Assembly (NCBI GenBank): GCA_023423995.1
Contig: JAFAEL010000038.1
Location: 1-13,753, forward strand
From: Pseudomonadota bacterium
GTDB lineage: Bacteria > Pseudomonadota > Alphaproteobacteria > Rhizobiales > Beijerinckiaceae
Direction: 5' to 3'
Length of the DNA: 13,753 bases
In this document: positions 7,024 through 13,753 of the stretch, piece after piece
How positions within the stretch are numbered: the first letter of the stretch is position 1
Layout of the letters: each line of letters opens with the position of its first letter
Position numbers and translations under genes: made by a program
The notes under the pieces: model-generated
The model's database searches: none
Told to the model about the DNA's origin: nothing
What the model saw: the letters and a program-made list of their open reading frames with translations, nothing else

Positions 7024-7898
7024 TAGGCGGCCGCCCGAATCTCCGCGAGGAGCCAGTCCCGGAAGGCGTGCATGCCGGGCGTGAAGGGCCGGGACCTGAG
7101 CCAGGTGAGCCAGTAGGAGCCGGCCGGGACCTCGACGGCGAATGGCCGGACGAGGCGCCCCGTGCGGATCTCGTCCTCGAACATGCGCACGGGGACGAGG
7201 GCCACGCCGCCGCCCCGGGCGGCAGCCTCAGCCATCGTGAGCGAGCTGTCAAAGATCGGGCCGTGCAGGGCCGGGCAGGCCGCGCCGGCGGCCGCGAACC
7301 AGTGGCTCCACTCGTCGGTCCGGTAGGAGCGCAGGAGGCGTTCCCGCGCGAGATCCTGCGGTGCCTCCAGGCGCCGGGCCACCTCCGGGGCGCAGACCGG
7401 CGACATCGGGGCGCAGAGGAGCTCCGTCGCCTCGGTGCCGTGCCAGGAGCCGTCCCCGAACCGCAGCGCGAAATCGAGCCCGTCGCCCGCGAGGTCGACC
7501 CGGTTGTTGTTCGTCAGCAGCCGCAGCTCGACCCGGGGATGCGCCGCCTGGAAGCCGTCCATCCGCGGCAGCAGCCATCCGGTCGCGAAGGTGCCGACGC
7601 AGCCGACCGTCACAACCTCCTCGATCCGCCCCCGTTCGACCCGGTCGAGAGCCGTGCCGATGCGGGCGAAGGCATCGGACAGCACGGGAAGGAGGATCAG
7701 CCCCTCGTCCGTCAGCGCGAGCCCGCGCGGGAGGCGCCGGAACAGCGCGGCGCCGAGGAGATCCTCCAGGCTCTTCACCTGGTGGCTCACGGCGGCCTGC
7801 GTCACGCGCAGCTCGAGCCCTGCCCGCGTGAAGCTGAGGTGGCGGGCGGAAGCCTCGAAGGCGCGCAGCGCGTTCAGCGGAAGGTGGGATCGCAGCAC
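7023..7898 (-). CDS. LysR-family regulator, AmpR-like, divergent from bla
   Basis: A protein of 291 residues, normal LysR length. The N-terminal winged helix-turn-helix (residues 6-65) reads LPLNALRAFEASARHLSFTRA...VTQAAVSHQVKSLEDLLG, the wording of the GcvA/AmpR branch. The effector domain follows (VTVGCVGTFATGWLLPRM, ALRFGDGSWHG, GGGVALVPVRMF). AmpR proteins sense cell-wall muropeptides and control an adjacent beta-lactamase gene. Here the gene is back to back with a class A bla, 100 bp between starts, which fits that role. The start is GTG 7898, with AGGG 7 bases upstream. Regulation of bla is inferred from family and layout. A GcvA-like role is possible but less likely given the neighbour. 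Confidence 0.9.
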   Translation of the reverse strand: MLRSHLPLNALRAFEASARHLSFTRAGLELRVTQAAVSHQVKSLEDLLGAALFRRLPRGLALTDEGLILLPVLSDAFARIGTALDRVERGRIEEVVTVGCVGTFATGWLLPRMDGFQAAHPRVELRLLTNNNRVDLAGDGLDFALRFGDGSWHGTEATELLCAPMSPVCAPEVARRLEAPQDLARERLLRSYRTDEWSHWFAAAGAACPALHGPIFDSSLTMAEAAARGGGVALVPVRMFEDEIRTGRLVRPFAVEVPAGSYWLTWLRSRPFTPGMHAFRDWLLAEIRAAA

Positions 7899-7944
7899 GT
7901 CGAAGCCCTAGATTTTCTTATGGCTCTGGCGAGGATTGATCGTT

Positions 7945-7957
7945 TGTCCTCTGAGGA
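7945..7957. promoter_or_regulatory. Candidate LysR box in the regulator/bla intergenic region
   Basis: The 13 bases from T7945 to A7957 fit the T-N11-A LysR pattern and contain a dyad, TCCTC-T-GAGGA (7947-7957). It is centred 47 bp before the bla ATG and 54 bp before the regulator start. Such short dyads occur often by chance in GC-rich DNA, so this is tentative. TTGATC (7936-7941) could be a bla -35, but the -10 is poor. Confidence 0.28.
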
Positions 7958-7998
7958 GACATGCCCGAATTTCCGCCCGCCAGCAAAGGAGTTTGGGC

Positions 7999-8892
7999 AT
8001 GATCACGAGGCGAGGCATCGTCATGGCGGCCGCGGCAGGCGCGCTCGGAACGGCCCTTCCCGGACGGGCGGGGGCGCGGGATGCCGCGGGCTGGACCGAC
8101 GGCCTTGCGGCCGAGCTCGCCCGGATCGAGGCGTCGGGCGCCTGCCGGCTCGGGGTCCTCGTGCTCGACAGCGGCAGCGGCGAGAGCGCGGGCTACCGCG
8201 AGGGCGAGCGCTTCCCGCTCTGCAGCACGTTCAAGGTCCTGGCCGCCAGCGCGGTCCTGGCCCGGGTGGACGCCGGTAAGGAGCAGCTGTCGCGCCGCAT
8301 CCGGTTCGAGAAGAAGGACCTCGTGGTCTACTCGCCCGTCACGAAGGAGCGGGTCGGCGGGGACGGCATGTCGCTCGCGGAGATCTGCGACGCGGCGCTC
8401 ACCATGAGCGACAACACCGCCGGCAACCTGCTCCTGTCCGCGATCGGGGGTCCGGCCGGCCTCACGGCCTATGCCCGCTCGCTCGGCGACGAGGTCACGC
8501 GGCTGGACCGCATCGAGCCCGGGCTCAACGAGGCCCAGCCGGGCGATCCGCGCGACACCACGAGCCCCGCCGCGATGGCGGCCGATCTCAGGAAGCTCCT
8601 TCTCGGGGATGCGCTTTCCGCGAAATCCCGGGAGATGCTCGCGGCCTGGATGGTCGGCTGCAAGACGGGGGACACGCGGCTCAGGGCCGGGATGCCGAAG
8701 GGCTGGCGGATCGGCGAGAAGACCGGGGCGGGGGACCAGGGCACCACCAACGATGTCGGGGTGATCTGGCCGCCGAACCGGGCGCCCGTGGTGGTGGCGG
8801 CCTACCTGACGCAGAGCGAGCGCAGTATGACCGAGCGCTTCGCCGTCATCGCGGAGGTGGGGCGCATCGTGGCGCGGCGACTGGGCGGCTGA
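7999..8892 (+). CDS. bla: Class A (serine) beta-lactamase
   Basis: A protein of 297 residues that hydrolyses beta-lactams in the periplasm. All class A motifs are present: CSTFK with active-site Ser76 and Lys79 (Ambler 70 and 73), SDN at 137-139 (Ambler 130-132), EPGLN with Glu173 and Asn177 (Ambler 166 and 170), and KTG at 241-243 (Ambler 234-236). The N-terminus MITRRGIVMAAAAGALG has an RR pair followed by a hydrophobic stretch and fits Tat export, as in the L2-type branch. A Cys precedes the active Ser (Ambler 69), but position 238 is Gly, so the C69-C238 disulfide of class A carbapenemases is absent. The start has AAGGAG 7 bases upstream. Expected to be controlled by the divergent AmpR-like regulator. 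Confidence 0.95.
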   Translation: MITRRGIVMAAAAGALGTALPGRAGARDAAGWTDGLAAELARIEASGACRLGVLVLDSGSGESAGYREGERFPLCSTFKVLAASAVLARVDAGKEQLSRRIRFEKKDLVVYSPVTKERVGGDGMSLAEICDAALTMSDNTAGNLLLSAIGGPAGLTAYARSLGDEVTRLDRIEPGLNEAQPGDPRDTTSPAAMAADLRKLLLGDALSAKSREMLAAWMVGCKTGDTRLRAGMPKGWRIGEKTGAGDQGTTNDVGVIWPPNRAPVVVAAYLTQSERSMTERFAVIAEVGRIVARRLGG

Positions 8893-8930
8893 CCGGCCGG
8901 GGTGGGCCGGGGCCGTTGGAGAAGAACCTG

Positions 8931-9653
8931 ATGGCACGCACGTCTCTCAAGGAGCCGGCCGGCGGAACGCCGGCCTTCGCGGGCTTCGGCCCGCAGGCGC
9001 TCGGCTTCCTGAAGGCGCTCGCCTTCCACCAGGACAAGGCCTGGTTCGAGGAGAACCGGGGCATCTACGACGACGAGCTGAAGGCGCCGCTCGTCGGCCT
9101 GATCGGGGATCTGTGCGGGCGCTTCGAAGCCCTCGATCTGCCCCTGCGCGGCGACAGGCGCTCGATCTTCCGCCTGCACCGCGACATCCGCTTCTCGAAG
9201 GACAAGCGGCCCTACAAGACGAATGCCGGCGCTGTCCTGAGCCGGGACGGAACGAAGAGATCGCAGGGCTTCCTCTACATCCACATCGACCCGGAGGGCT
9301 GCTTTGCGGCGGCGGGGTTCTGGCACCCGGAGCCGGACGATCTACTGGCGCTGCGTCGCGCCATCATCGGGAAGCCGAAGGGGTTCCGGGACGCCGTGGC
9401 GAAGCTCGACAAGGCAGGTCTCGTGCTCGGCGACGGCGATCCGGTCGCCCGTGTGCCGAAGGGGTTCGAGGATGTCGCCGAGCCGGATCTCGCGGCCGCG
9501 ATCCGGATGCGCAACGTCATCGTGCGCCGGCCCGTGGATGCGGATGCGATCCGCTCGCCCGCGCTCGTCGAGGACCTCGTCCGCTTCGCGCGCGCTGCCG
9601 AGCCGCTGCTGCGCTTCGGCTGGGCGGCCCTTGAGGCGCACCGGCCGGCATAG
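8931..9653 (+). CDS. DUF2461 / TIGR02453 family protein
   Basis: A protein of 240 residues, close to the family length. Family marks are FGPQALGFLKALAFHQDKAWFEENRGIYDDELKAP split over residues 20-55, then SIFRLHRDIRFSKDKRPYKTNAG and the GFLYIHIDPEGCFAAAGFW strand-loop region. No reaction is established for the family. There is no signal peptide, so it is cytoplasmic. ATG 8931 is preferred, with GGAG 9 bases before it; TTG 8916 would add five residues. It starts 38 bp after the bla stop on the same strand with no terminator seen, so cotranscription with bla is possible. Confidence 0.9.
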   Translation: MARTSLKEPAGGTPAFAGFGPQALGFLKALAFHQDKAWFEENRGIYDDELKAPLVGLIGDLCGRFEALDLPLRGDRRSIFRLHRDIRFSKDKRPYKTNAGAVLSRDGTKRSQGFLYIHIDPEGCFAAAGFWHPEPDDLLALRRAIIGKPKGFRDAVAKLDKAGLVLGDGDPVARVPKGFEDVAEPDLAAAIRMRNVIVRRPVDADAIRSPALVEDLVRFARAAEPLLRFGWAALEAHRPA

Positions 9654-9681
9654 GGCCTGCACGGATCCCGGGGCCCCGCTT

Positions 9682-9695
9682 GGCGGTTCTCCGCC
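9682..9695 (+). other. Short hairpin between DUF2461 and sugar kinase genes
   Basis: GGCGG (9682-9686) and CCGCC (9691-9695) pair around TTCT. The hairpin is short and no T-run follows, so termination is only a weak possibility. The rest of 9654-9727 shows nothing clear apart from the kinase Shine-Dalgarno. Confidence 0.2.
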
Positions 9696-9727
9696 GTCGG
9701 GCTTAACTCGTCCGGCGGAGGCGATTC

Positions 9728-10642
9728 ATGAAGGCACTCTTCATCGGCCAGGCCTATATCGACGTCACCTTCATCACGGATCACATTCCGACGGGTGACG
9801 ACAAGACGGTCGCCGACGACTACGCGATCTCCTTCGGCGGCAACGCGGTCACGGCCGCCTTCTGCTGCGCCAAGCTCGGCATCGCGCCCGATCTGCTCGC
9901 CTCCGTGGCGGACGACTGGCTCGGCCGCATGTTCATCGACATGGCGGCCAAGTACGGCATCTCGGTCCATCACCGGAAGGTGCGGGAATCGTCGCTGTCC
10001 TTCATCATGCCGCACGGCACGAAGCGCGCCATCGTGCGCTGCCGGGACGACCATTACCTCCACCCGGTGCCGCCCCTGAACCTCGACGGCGCGCGCGGGC
10101 TCCATCTCGACGGCCACCAGCCCGACGCCGCGATCCACTACGCCAAGATATTCCGCGATGCGGGCGTGCTCACCTCGCTCGACGGCGGCGGCCTGCGATC
10201 GAACACGCACGAGCTTCTCGGCTTCATCGACGTCGCGGTCGTGGCCGAGCGCCTCTGCGAGCAGATGGACCTCACGACGGCCGGCATGCTCGACTACCTG
10301 CAGGGCCGCGGCTGCCGGATCGGCGCCGTGACGCAGGGCTCGGACGGGATGGTCTGGTACGACGAGACCGGGGAGCGGCGGCACCTGCCCTCCCTGGCGG
10401 TGCCGAAGCGCCTCGTCGTCGACACCAACGGGGCCGGCGACATCTTCCACGGGGCCTACATGTATTCCGCGCTGGCGCGGCCCGACCTGCCCTGGATCGA
10501 CCATTTCACCTTCGCGCGCGCGGCCTCAGCCCATGCGATCCAGCATCTCGGCAACGAGGCCAGCATCCCGAGCCTGCGCGATATCGACGTGACCATCGAG
10601 ACCTGGCCCGAGCGCCAGCCCCGTGCGGAGGCGGCCGAATAG
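9728..10642 (+). CDS. PfkB-family carbohydrate kinase
   Basis: A protein of 304 residues, typical of ribokinase/PfkB enzymes that phosphorylate sugars or nucleosides with ATP in the cytoplasm. The N-terminal signature region has SFGGNAVTAAFCCAKLG (about 35-51). The C-terminal PfkB signature is VDTNGAGDIFHGAY (231-244), with Asp238 as the catalytic base and GAGD as the anion hole. The substrate cannot be told from sequence; no pathway genes lie beside it. The ATG has GGAGG upstream (about 9716-9720). It stands 74 bp after the DUF2461 gene and 102 bp before the epoxide hydrolase gene. Confidence 0.92.
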   Translation: MKALFIGQAYIDVTFITDHIPTGDDKTVADDYAISFGGNAVTAAFCCAKLGIAPDLLASVADDWLGRMFIDMAAKYGISVHHRKVRESSLSFIMPHGTKRAIVRCRDDHYLHPVPPLNLDGARGLHLDGHQPDAAIHYAKIFRDAGVLTSLDGGGLRSNTHELLGFIDVAVVAERLCEQMDLTTAGMLDYLQGRGCRIGAVTQGSDGMVWYDETGERRHLPSLAVPKRLVVDTNGAGDIFHGAYMYSALARPDLPWIDHFTFARAASAHAIQHLGNEASIPSLRDIDVTIETWPERQPRAEAAE

Positions 10643-10744
10643 GCCAGCATCGCCCGCGCTGCGACGAAAGCCGGAACCCGGGGCCGCGCCCGAGCGCTAA
10701 AGGGCCGGTCCGCCCCTCTGCCGCCAACCCAGGAGGTCCCAGGC

Positions 10745-11893
10745 ATGTCACCAAGGCCGTTCACCTTGCATGTCCCGGACGAGGCGCTGGCGGATCTCGA
10801 GGCACGGCTCGCCCGCACCCGGCTTGCCGACCAGACGCCCGGGGCGCCCTGGGCGCACGGGACGGATGCCGGCTGGCTCTCCGACACGGTCGCCTATTGG
10901 CGTGACGGCTTCGACTGGCGGAAGGCGGAGGCGGCCCTGAACGCCTTTCCGAACTACAAGGTCGAACTCGGCGGGATCGATCTCCACTTCATCCACGCTC
11001 CCGGCAAGGGGCCCTCGCCCGCACCCCTGCTGCTCTCCCACGGCTGGCCGGGCTCGGTGTTCGAGTTCCTGGACATCATCCCGCGCCTCACCGATCCGGC
11101 GGCCTTCGGGGGAGATCCGGCGGACGCGTTCACGGTCGTGGCTCCGTCGCTGCCGGGCTACGGGCTGTCCTTCTCGCCGGGCCAGAGGCGGATCGGCATC
11201 ATCGAGACCGCGGATCTCTTCGCCGAGCTGATGACGGCGCTGGGCTACGAGCGGTTCTTCGCCCAGGGCGGCGATTGGGGCGCCTCCATCACGAGCCGGC
11301 TGGGCTATGCGCATCGCGATCGCCTTCTCGGCATCCACCTGAACATGCTGCCGATCGGCCGCGACCGGAGCGGGCTCGGCGAGCGCACGCCCGAGGAGGC
11401 CGAATACGCGAAGGAGCTCGAGGCCTGGGCCAAGGAGGAGATCGGCTATCAGCAGATCCAGGGCACAAAGCCGGACACGCTGGCCTTCGCGCTGGCCGAC
11501 TCGCCGGCCGGGCTCGCCGCCTGGATCGGCGAGAAGTTTCACCGCTGGTCCGACAACACGGGCGACGTCTGGTCGGCCATCCCGCGCGACCGCGGCCTCG
11601 CCGACATCGCCCTCTACTGGTTCACGGGTGCGATCGGCTCGTCGTTCTGGCCCTATTACGCCCGCATCCATGGCGAGCACCCGCTTCCGGGCGGCGCGAC
11701 CGTGGATGTGCCGACCGGCTACGCGGCCTTCCCGCACGAGCTTCTCCGCCCGCCGCGCTCGCTCGCGGAGCGGACCTTCACGAACATTCAGCGCTGGACC
11801 GTTATGGAGAGGGGCGGCCACTTCGCCGCGCTGGAGCAGCCGGAAGCGCTCGCCCATGACATCGTCGCCTTCGCACGCCCTCTCCGGGCCTGA
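10745..11893 (+). CDS. Microsomal-type epoxide hydrolase (alpha/beta hydrolase)
   Basis: A protein of 382 residues that adds water to epoxides to give diols, via an ester intermediate. The N-terminal EHN domain (FTLHVPDEALADLEARLARTRL, DGFDWRK) identifies the microsomal branch. The oxyanion loop HGWPGS is at 99-104. Nucleophile Asp177 is in GGDWG, a candidate proton-donor Tyr is at 304 or 305 in WPYYARIHGE, the charge-relay Glu332 is in FPHELL, and His359 is in ERGGHFAALE. The 27-residue Glu-His spacing agrees with the known mammalian enzyme. No signal peptide is present. AGGAGG precedes the ATG. The natural substrate is unknown. Its last 38 bp overlap the next gene's start. Confidence 0.93.
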   Translation: MSPRPFTLHVPDEALADLEARLARTRLADQTPGAPWAHGTDAGWLSDTVAYWRDGFDWRKAEAALNAFPNYKVELGGIDLHFIHAPGKGPSPAPLLLSHGWPGSVFEFLDIIPRLTDPAAFGGDPADAFTVVAPSLPGYGLSFSPGQRRIGIIETADLFAELMTALGYERFFAQGGDWGASITSRLGYAHRDRLLGIHLNMLPIGRDRSGLGERTPEEAEYAKELEAWAKEEIGYQQIQGTKPDTLAFALADSPAGLAAWIGEKFHRWSDNTGDVWSAIPRDRGLADIALYWFTGAIGSSFWPYYARIHGEHPLPGGATVDVPTGYAAFPHELLRPPRSLAERTFTNIQRWTVMERGGHFAALEQPEALAHDIVAFARPLRA

Positions 11894-12668
11894 TCCGGTC
11901 AAGAACGCTCGCGCGTATCTGTGCGAGCTCTACGAGGGCGACACGGAGCGCGCGCACCGCTTCCGCTACGGTCTCCTGGCCTTCGACGTCGCGACGGTCG
12001 TCTTCATCATCGCGACCTCGTTCGCGCCGGACTGGCCGGGCGTAAAGGTCCTCGACATCCTGGTCGGGCTCGCGGTCCTGGCCGATTTCTCGGCCCGCCT
12101 CTGGATCAGCCGGAGCCGCTGGCGAGAGCTGATCCACCCGGCGACCTGGGCCGATATCGTGGCGCTGATCTCGTTCCTGATCGCGCCGCTGGTGGGCGAA
12201 GGTGCGGGCTTCCTCCGGATCATGCGCACCCTCAGGCTGCTGAGGAACTACCGCATCCTCACGCGGCTCCGGCAGGACAGCCCCGTCTTCCGCCGCAACG
12301 AGGAGGTGATCCTGGCGATCACCAACCTCTTCGTCTTCATCTTCGTGATGACCGGGATCGTCTATGCGACCCAGCACCGGTCGAACCCGAACATCCACAA
12401 TTTCGTCGATGCGCTCTACTTCACGGTGACGTCGCTCACGACGACCGGCTACGGGGACATCGTCCTGAAGGACACGGCCGGGCGGCTAATCTCCGTCCTG
12501 ATCATGATCTTCGGCGTGACGCTGTTCCTGCGCCTCGCCCAGGTCCTGTTCCGGCCGCACAAGGTGCGCTTCCCGTGCCCCACCTGCGGGCTGCAGCGGC
12601 ACGATCCCGACGCGGTCCACTGCAAGGCCTGCGGGACGGTGCTCAACATCCCCGACGAGGGTAGCTGA
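11856..12668 (+). CDS. Voltage-gated K+ channel with C-terminal zinc ribbon
   Basis: A protein of 270 residues with six membrane segments: S1 about 40-56, S2 65-85, S3 97-114, S4 118-139, S5 150-171, S6 211-232. S4 is Arg-rich (FLRIMRTLRLLRNYRILTRLR), like a voltage sensor. The pore has the K+ selectivity filter TTTGYGD (195-201). After S6 a cytoplasmic tail carries a four-Cys zinc ribbon (Cys241, 244, 256, 259; CX2C-X11-CX2C). The ATG at 11856 is the only usable ATG/GTG/TTG before S1, so the gene must overlap the epoxide hydrolase gene by 38 bp in another frame. Translational coupling is likely. The Shine-Dalgarno is weak (GGAAG). The stop lies 3 bp from the stop of the convergent DUF1624 gene. 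Confidence 0.92.
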   Translation: MTSSPSHALSGPDPVKNARAYLCELYEGDTERAHRFRYGLLAFDVATVVFIIATSFAPDWPGVKVLDILVGLAVLADFSARLWISRSRWRELIHPATWADIVALISFLIAPLVGEGAGFLRIMRTLRLLRNYRILTRLRQDSPVFRRNEEVILAITNLFVFIFVMTGIVYATQHRSNPNIHNFVDALYFTVTSLTTTGYGDIVLKDTAGRLISVLIMIFGVTLFLRLAQVLFRPHKVRFPCPTCGLQRHDPDAVHCKACGTVLNIPDEGS

Positions 12669-12671
12669 CCC

Positions 12672-13664
12672 TCAATCGGCTCCCGGGTTTCGCGCAAGGC
12701 AGGCCCGCGCGATGGCGGTCACCTCCCGCCCCTGCTCAGCCGAGAGGCGCTCGCGCAGAAAGTCCGTCCAGATGCCGGCCTCCTTCATGCCGTCGACCGT
12801 GCAGGAGCAGGTCTTCCGGGCGCGGTCCTCGGGGATGCCGGCCTGGACATAGCTGACCGGGCAGGAGCGCTCGACCCGGGTCGCAACGGCCGCGAGGTTG
12901 GGGCCGGTGAGCTGCAGCAGGCCGTAGAGCGCGCCGAACAGGATTGGCTGGTGCAGCAGGTAGATGACGAGGCTGTGCCGGCCCGCCCAGCAGAGGACGC
13001 GGCCGGCCGAGGTGGCGTCCACCTGCGGGGAGCCCACCCGCTGCAGCAGGCGCGTCTTGCCGATGCCTACGCCCGCGAACACGAAAGCCGCCCAGGGGAA
13101 GAGCGGCACCCAGTCGTTCGTGATCGGCTCGCGGCTCGCGAGACCCAGGAAGGCGAGCGGCGGCAGGTCGAACACGCCGCCGGAGAGGAACAGGGGCGCT
13201 GCCGCGACGAGGGTCGCGAGGACGGCCGGGCCCCAGGCCGGCGCCCGCGTGAGCGGAAGCGCCAGCAGGCTCGACACCGCGATGGCGTGCAGGATCCCGA
13301 AGAAGATGTAGCTCTGGGGAAAGGCGAAGAGGGTCGCGGCCGTGATGAGGAGCGCCGCCCCCGCCACGGTCGCGAGGCGCCGCAGGAAGGCGCGCCAGCG
13401 GATCCCCCCGGAATGGGCCAGCGCGAGGCCGATGCCTGACAGAAGAAGGAAGCTCGCCGCGATCGCTCGGGCGAGGAGGCGCCAGCCCGGCTCGGCCGTG
13501 ACCTCCGTCGCCACGAAGCGCAGCTCCGAGAGGTCCCAGGCGAAGTGGTAGACCACCATGGCGGCGACCGCGAGGCCGCGGGCGGCGTCGATGGCCGGAA
13601 GGCGGGGCCGGGAGGATCCGGCGCCCCCCTCGAGGGCCGCGTTGCTGAGAGAGACCAAGGGCAC
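12672..13664 (-). CDS. DUF1624 membrane protein (HGSNAT-like acyltransferase family) with Cys-bearing tail
   Basis: A protein of 330 residues, mostly membrane helices. The family opening IDAARGLAVAAMVVYHFAWDL (25-45) and later GILHAIAV, DWVPLFPWAAF and GRHSLVIYLLHQPI place it in DUF1624, related to heparan-alpha-glucosaminide N-acetyltransferase. Such proteins may carry acetyl groups across the membrane; the bacterial substrate is unknown. A tail of about 65 residues after the last helix has Cys268, Cys286, Cys288 and Cys322 (ERSCPVSYV, KTCSCTVDGM). TGA at 13668-13670 closes the frame upstream, so GTG 13664 is the earliest start; no good Shine-Dalgarno is seen. It converges on the K+ channel gene. 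Confidence 0.88.
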   Translation of the reverse strand: MPLVSLSNAALEGGAGSSRPRLPAIDAARGLAVAAMVVYHFAWDLSELRFVATEVTAEPGWRLLARAIAASFLLLSGIGLALAHSGGIRWRAFLRRLATVAGAALLITAATLFAFPQSYIFFGILHAIAVSSLLALPLTRAPAWGPAVLATLVAAAPLFLSGGVFDLPPLAFLGLASREPITNDWVPLFPWAAFVFAGVGIGKTRLLQRVGSPQVDATSAGRVLCWAGRHSLVIYLLHQPILFGALYGLLQLTGPNLAAVATRVERSCPVSYVQAGIPEDRARKTCSCTVDGMKEAGIWTDFLRERLSAEQGREVTAIARACLARNPGAD

Positions 13665-13733
13665 CGATCACGGTTGGGCGAGGTCGCATCGCGTTTCTCG
13701 CCTGCGGCTGGTCGCGCGCCTATATCGGCTTCC

Positions 13734-13753
13734 ATGCGCGACGACCAAGACAC
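13734..13753 (+). CDS. Possible start of a plus-strand gene, cut by window edge
   Basis: ATG at 13734 opens MRDDQD and runs off the window. TATATC (13721-13726) just upstream could be part of a promoter, and the position opposite the DUF1624 start would fit a divergent gene. Six codons are too few to identify anything. Confidence 0.25.

Noticed and set aside
5009..7252. 747-codon minus-strand open frame
   Set aside because: Antisense shadow of the PhoX-family gene, which has a Tat signal and family motifs on the plus strand.
8221..8742. Class A carbapenemase of the KPC/NMC type
   Set aside because: Cys at Ambler 69 is present, but Ambler 238 is Gly (KTGAGD), so the diagnostic C69-C238 disulfide cannot form. 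Spectrum cannot be judged further from sequence.
9275..10504. 409-codon minus-strand open frame across DUF2461 and kinase genes
   Set aside because: Spans parts of two well-supported plus-strand genes and has no recognisable domain.
10748..11902. 384-codon minus-strand open frame
   Set aside because: Antisense to the epoxide hydrolase, whose catalytic residues are all in place on the plus strand.

Overview
The window is GC-rich, tightly packed chromosomal DNA from an alphaproteobacterium. Codon use, the protein families and the wording of several proteins (the LepA N-terminus, the K+ channel with a zinc-ribbon tail, the DUF1624 protein with a Cys-bearing tail) suggest Methylobacteriaceae, probably Methylobacterium or Methylorubrum. 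That placement is inferred by eye. I see no tRNA, rRNA, CRISPR array, insertion sequence or phage gene, and no gene-free stretch above about 160 bases.

Left part, all on the minus strand. lepA (elongation factor 4) runs off the left edge. Upstream of it lies a HicA-type toxin joined in frame to its HicB antitoxin, with a strong internal ribosome binding site at the HicB start and a perfect 20-bp palindrome over the likely promoter. Next comes a coupled four-gene unit, read right to left: a secreted two-lobe (two DTG motifs) aspartic-protease-like protein, a secreted DUF1311/LprI-like protein, a YbjQ/UPF0145 protein, and a second DUF1311/LprI-like protein. The first and last junctions overlap (TGATG and GTGA). 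A small secreted protein of unknown function lies just upstream on the same strand.

Middle part. A Tat-exported PhoX-family phosphatase is on the plus strand. It converges on a LysR/AmpR-like regulator, which is divergent from a class A beta-lactamase: the classic inducible regulator/bla layout. A DUF2461 gene follows bla closely.

Right part, plus strand: a PfkB-family sugar kinase, a microsomal-type epoxide hydrolase, and a voltage-gated K+ channel with a C-terminal zinc ribbon whose start overlaps the hydrolase by 38 bp. A DUF1624 membrane protein on the minus strand ends only 3 bp from the channel stop. A further plus-strand gene may begin at the right edge.

The least ordinary items are the HicA-HicB fusion with its nested operator and the secreted protease/DUF1311/YbjQ/DUF1311 operon. 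The remaining genes are recognisable housekeeping, phosphate, antibiotic-resistance and ion-transport functions.
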